64,000 nucleotides of DNA. Origin: JABCPE02 sp963516675. Its GTDB lineage: Bacteria; Bacteroidota; Bacteroidia; Flavobacteriales; Weeksellaceae. The stretch lies in assembly GCA_963516675.1 (NCBI GenBank), contig CAUQBH010000003.1:95076-159075 (forward strand). The letters are read 5' to 3'. The translations under genes and the position numbers were made by a program. Under the pieces are notes generated by a model, which saw only the letters and a program-made list of their open reading frames with translations, searched no databases and was not told the origin of the DNA. Below, in pieces: positions 61,128 through 64,000 of the stretch. Position 1 is the stretch's first letter. Each line of letters starts with the position of its first letter.

Positions 61128-61621
61128 TAGATATAGCACCCTTATTAAGTGAAAATGTAAAAAAGCATTTCCTTACCTTGCCTGCTTCTCATCAAAAAGA
61201 GTGGGTAAACTATATTAATGAGGCTAAAAAGGAAGAAACACGCCTTAAAAGAGTGCTGAAAATGCAAATGTCGTTCTGTGAGAAGTATACATTGGAGGGA
61301 GAACTTCAAGTTATTAATCTGTTAGAGCAAATTATTAATATTAATTCGCAAGTAGGGAATGCTCTTGCAGAGGCTTTTATAAGTGCTATAGGTAATAACC
61401 ATAGTGGTGTGTATTGTGTGGCATATAAGTGGGCAATTGTTTTTTTGGTGCAATTGTACCAAAACTCTGAACCCAGCAGTATGCGTGCTATAGCTATATA
61501 TGGGATTCTAAACGACCTTTACTACTTTGAGCCTATAGAAGAACAAGCTGCTAATGCAGATAACACAACCATAAAGGAAGAGATAAAACAACTGTTAGCG
61601 CCTTTTGCGGATAAGAATTAA
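61124..61621 (+). CDS. Protein with YdeI/OmdA-like N-terminus and unknown C-terminus
   Basis: A 165-residue protein. Residues about 12-50 read FLTLPASHQKEWVNYINEAKKEETRLKRVLKMQ, which is the bacteriocin-protection (YdeI/OmdA) signature of an LSPS-x-(4)-W-I-x-AK-x-x-TR type. The remaining ~110 residues do not look like YdeI and have a helical-repeat character. It may be a chimera in which a known protection motif is grafted on a new domain. Start overlaps the previous stop. Confidence 0.6.
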   Translation: MIDIAPLLSENVKKHFLTLPASHQKEWVNYINEAKKEETRLKRVLKMQMSFCEKYTLEGELQVINLLEQIININSQVGNALAEAFISAIGNNHSGVYCVAYKWAIVFLVQLYQNSEPSSMRAIAIYGILNDLYYFEPIEEQAANADNTTIKEEIKQLLAPFADKN

Positions 61622-61630
61622 ATATTAAAA

Positions 61631-62335
61631 ATGACAACTATAGAAATTCCTAAGTTTATAGAAAAGTATAAAGCCTACGAGCGGGAAGGCGGTGTGATAG
61701 ACTTTCGTATCTTTCAGTTGGATACGGAGCAGGACGATACGCCTTATCAGAAGCATTTGGCAGTAGCCCAGCAGACTCTTATTTCGGTAGCGGAAGAAGC
61801 AAATACGCGTCTTGACCGTATGGCGGCTAAAATGAAAATGAATCGGGGGAAACTTTTTACGATGGATTACGATTTTGGTGTCCTTAAAGACTCTGGCAAG
61901 GAGATTTCTATACAAGACTTTATGGGCTGGCAATATGAAGAAGTAAGCGGAAGGGTAAAAATACTCAATTATAGTTTACTTAACCCTAAAACTAAAGGCT
62001 ACGACCTATATTTCTACTACAATGAAAAAGAAGTGATTGGAAATGCGCTCACTATTGATCAAGAAGATAAGGGGAAAATAGGTTTTGTGTACGCCTTCTT
62101 AGACCCTCCTTATTCATTTATGTGTGGAAAAACTATTTTTGAAAAAGGCAATTTCTTTTTAGATTTTTGTAGGTTGCTTTTTACTGATATTTCTCAAATA
62201 GAAGTCTATAAGTGGAGTACTGATAGCTCTAATTACTTTGATGCAGGCAAAGAATGGTGGGGCGCTTTCTTTTGGACAGTTTATAATCCCTATTGGGATA
62301 GATATATAGGAATTCTTGCTTCTACAACAGACTGA
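61631..62335 (+). CDS. Hypothetical protein, immunity-like
   Basis: A 234-residue acidic soluble protein. The C-terminus FDAGKEWWGAFFWTVYNPYWDRYIGILASTTD is aromatic-rich, a pattern I have seen at the ends of immunity-type proteins. Helical middle with RLDRMAAKMKMN. No named family. 9 bp from the previous gene and 40 bp from the next. Confidence 0.5.
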   Translation: MTTIEIPKFIEKYKAYEREGGVIDFRIFQLDTEQDDTPYQKHLAVAQQTLISVAEEANTRLDRMAAKMKMNRGKLFTMDYDFGVLKDSGKEISIQDFMGWQYEEVSGRVKILNYSLLNPKTKGYDLYFYYNEKEVIGNALTIDQEDKGKIGFVYAFLDPPYSFMCGKTIFEKGNFFLDFCRLLFTDISQIEVYKWSTDSSNYFDAGKEWWGAFFWTVYNPYWDRYIGILASTTD

Positions 62336-62375
62336 CAAAAAGGAACAACTAATAGTAAACAATAATATATAAAAG

Positions 62376-62876
62376 ATGAAAAATATAACAGAATTATTAG
62401 AATTATTACACTCTGACTTAAATCAATACAATTCTCTTGTGGAGGAAGATATCTTAAAGCTCCTACAGAACAAGGGAGCCTATTTTCTCTTTGAATATGA
62501 TTATGAATGGCTTGAAATTTCTGCTTGGGTGATGAATAAAGAAGGGGACTACATAAGTCAGCGTATTGACATTCCTTCCCAAAAGAAAGAAAAATACTTC
62601 CCTTCAGATATTTTTATGGATAAAGATATTCATTTGGAAGATGAATTGTATGACCAAGGGGTAGAAGAAGACGAGATAGATGATTACTTAGATGAATATG
62701 CTCAGAAGAAAGAGGATATTATCTCTAAATGGTTTCAGCAAAGATGGAAAAATGCGCTAAAAAATGCCCATATACAAGCTGATGGCTACTTTTCGCCTCA
62801 TGATTCTTATTTTTATACCGATTTGAACACAGGAAAGATAATCAATGAGGATCAAATAAAAGCAAAATATCAATAA
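62376..62876 (+). CDS. Acidic hypothetical protein, immunity-like
   Basis: A 166-residue, very acidic protein (stretch EDELYDQGVEEDEIDDYLDE). Acidic small proteins without signal peptide are typical of immunity factors that cover basic toxins. Not assigned to any family. Ends 12 bp before the DUF4304 gene. Confidence 0.5.
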   Translation: MKNITELLELLHSDLNQYNSLVEEDILKLLQNKGAYFLFEYDYEWLEISAWVMNKEGDYISQRIDIPSQKKEKYFPSDIFMDKDIHLEDELYDQGVEEDEIDDYLDEYAQKKEDIISKWFQQRWKNALKNAHIQADGYFSPHDSYFYTDLNTGKIINEDQIKAKYQ

Positions 62877-62888
62877 AGTATCCAACAA

Positions 62889-63506
62889 ATGAAAACAAAT
62901 ACACAAATTAAATTCGATACGATAATCAAAGAAGGTTTTACGCCTTTGTTAAAGCCTCTTTCTTTTAAAAAGAAAGCCTTGAACTATTATCGCCAGCTTT
63001 CCGAAGTGGGACATATCATCAATATTCAGAAAGACAGATATAGTCATAGAAATCATATTAAGTTTCGCATCAATATAGGAATTTTTGAACCTAAATTTTG
63101 GGCGGTTCGGTATGATTTTAAACATACAGGACAAGTCCCTGATTACCCTACAGAACCTGTCTGCCTTATCCGTAAAACCATTAACGATTTACGAGGAAGA
63201 AAAGACCTATGGTACGAAATACACAACTATACTGATGAACAAAAACTCATCAAAAAAATACAGGAAGATATACAACAATATATTCTGCCTTTCTTTGACC
63301 AGCTTAATTCGGTAGAAAAAATCCTTTCAGCATTAGAAAAGGATTCAAATCTCTTAGGTATTACCTTTGACCTCCTTATTTTCTATGCTGAGCATGGGCA
63401 GAAGGAGAAAGCCCAAACAGTATATAACCAACTTTTACAAAAAGTAAATCCTCTGGCTGAAAGAACCTTAGAAGGGCTCGCTAAAAAATATGGTCTGAAC
63501 ATTTAA
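62889..63506 (+). CDS. DUF4304 domain protein
   Basis: A 205-residue protein with the DUF4304 opening: FDTIIKEGFTPLLKPLSFKKKALNYYRQL, then GHIINIQKDRYS and KFRINIGIFEP. DUF4304 is common in polymorphic-toxin immunity loci of Bacteroidota. The C-terminal ~65 residues are helical and TPR-like (GQKEKAQTVYNQLLQKV). 7 bp from the next gene. Confidence 0.78.
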   Translation: MKTNTQIKFDTIIKEGFTPLLKPLSFKKKALNYYRQLSEVGHIINIQKDRYSHRNHIKFRINIGIFEPKFWAVRYDFKHTGQVPDYPTEPVCLIRKTINDLRGRKDLWYEIHNYTDEQKLIKKIQEDIQQYILPFFDQLNSVEKILSALEKDSNLLGITFDLLIFYAEHGQKEKAQTVYNQLLQKVNPLAERTLEGLAKKYGLNI

Positions 63507-63513
63507 TAATTAT

Positions 63514-63909
63514 ATGAAATACCTCTTTACTTTTTGTATGAGTATCTTTACTTTTACAGCTTTTGGACAAATAAAGAACATCGATATGAAAAAAGAAAAA
63601 CCTAAAAACCTTACAGAATGTATCCAAATGCTGGATAAAACCCTCAAAACGGAGGATAAGGATTACATAAAAACGCTTACAGAAGATGAATTCTTTATGG
63701 AAAGCCATTTTACGATAGGAATGGGCATCCGCAATGAGTGGATTCGCAGTGGAAACCCTGAGCTTGTGAAGTTCTTTTCGGATGAAGGCGTTAAGCATCC
63801 CGATGATATGTCGGCTATGATACTCACAAGCTATTACCGACATCTTTTGGGAAAAGAAATAGACTTTGAAGGACAGATTTCGGCATACAAAAAGGAGTTA
63901 GAACAATGA
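63514..63909 (+). CDS. DUF6794-like protein with signal peptide
   Basis: A 131-residue protein with signal peptide (1-19, AFGQ). The mature part reads PKNLTECIQMLDKTLKTEDK, GMGIRNEWIRSGNPELVKFFSDEGVKHPDDMSAMILTSYYRHLLGKEIDFEGQI, matching a domain that I recall as DUF6794. Unlike its neighbours it is exported, which would suit immunity against a periplasm-targeted toxin. Overlaps the next gene by 4 bases. Confidence 0.7.
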   Translation: MKYLFTFCMSIFTFTAFGQIKNIDMKKEKPKNLTECIQMLDKTLKTEDKDYIKTLTEDEFFMESHFTIGMGIRNEWIRSGNPELVKFFSDEGVKHPDDMSAMILTSYYRHLLGKEIDFEGQISAYKKELEQ

Positions 63910-64000
63910 ATACAAATAAGCAAGAGAAATATGATGAAATAGACAATTTTCACGAGGGCTTTGCTTGTGTAAGGCAAGGTGACAAATGGGGCTATATCAA
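63906..64000 (+). CDS. WG-repeat protein, 3'-truncated by the window edge
   Basis: An ATG at 63906 overlaps the previous stop (ATGA). The visible ~31 residues end with FHEGFACVRQGDKWGYI, the WG (KWG) repeat signature. WG-repeat proteins often accompany DUF4240/SUKH genes in these loci. Continues beyond the window. Confidence 0.75.
   Translation, partial: MNTNKQEKYDEIDNFHEGFACVRQGDKWGYI

Overview
The window looks like a chromosomal piece of an AT-rich Bacteroidota, class Flavobacteriia, most likely family Weeksellaceae (Chryseobacterium/Riemerella/Bergeyella-like). I base this on gldJ and porV of the gliding/type IX secretion machinery, many flavobacterial protein families (DUF5686, WbqC, OprO/P-type porin, YadA-like repeat protein), near-absence of Shine-Dalgarno signals, and repeated use of the Bacteroidota -7 promoter element TAnnTTTG a short distance before start codons. 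The genus is inference.

Layout. 1-4.8 kb: the end of a probable prophage or integrative element (two large structural-looking proteins, then a tyrosine recombinase) abutting the initiator tRNA-Met gene, the likely integration target. 4.8-17.4 kb: housekeeping genes (typA, an SPFH protein, a copper P-type ATPase, an amino-acid permease, serS, a type II asparaginase with two small lipoproteins), with a two-gene immunity-like insert at 11.2-12.3 kb beside tRNA-Arg. 17.5-24 kb: a same-strand run of a DUF5686 outer-membrane protein, prmA, a WbqC-family protein, a class II cyclic-nucleotide phosphodiesterase and a secreted subtilase. 24-27.9 kb: a large exported protein built of 17-residue repeats, a lipocalin-like lipoprotein interrupted by an in-frame stop, and an OmpA-like lipoprotein. 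28-29.3 kb: three small very AT-rich orphans. 29.4-35 kb: a UbiA prenyltransferase/HAD pair, a cysteine desulfurase, thioredoxin, two identical tRNA-Asp genes and lysS. 35-39.5 kb: murF, gldJ and, divergently, porV. 39.5-51.8 kb: a PPTase, an M14 peptidase, a TerC-type exporter, an XRE regulator behind a cluster of palindromes, rplS with a structured leader candidate, phoH, a SAM-hydrolase (DUF62) protein, folP, kbl, a porin, a lipoprotein beta-carbonic anhydrase, a thermonuclease gene broken by a stop codon, and an Lrp regulator. 51.9-58.9 kb: tamB and tsaD with start codons one base apart, an Ala/Glu-rich lipoprotein and rsmE. 58.9-64 kb: an operon-like array of at least ten small genes including SUKH, DUF4240, YdeI-like, DUF4304, DUF6794 and WG-repeat proteins, which looks like a polyimmunity locus of a polymorphic-toxin system whose toxin is not in view.

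The most noteworthy observations are the immunity array at the right end, the four TTACA-N2-TGTAA palindromes in front of the XRE gene, the candidate pseudoknotted L19 leader, two independent in-frame TAA codons in otherwise intact exported-protein genes, the back-to-back tamB/tsaD starts, and the missing porU between gldJ and porV. All family names come from reading the sequence and remembered motifs; no database search was run.
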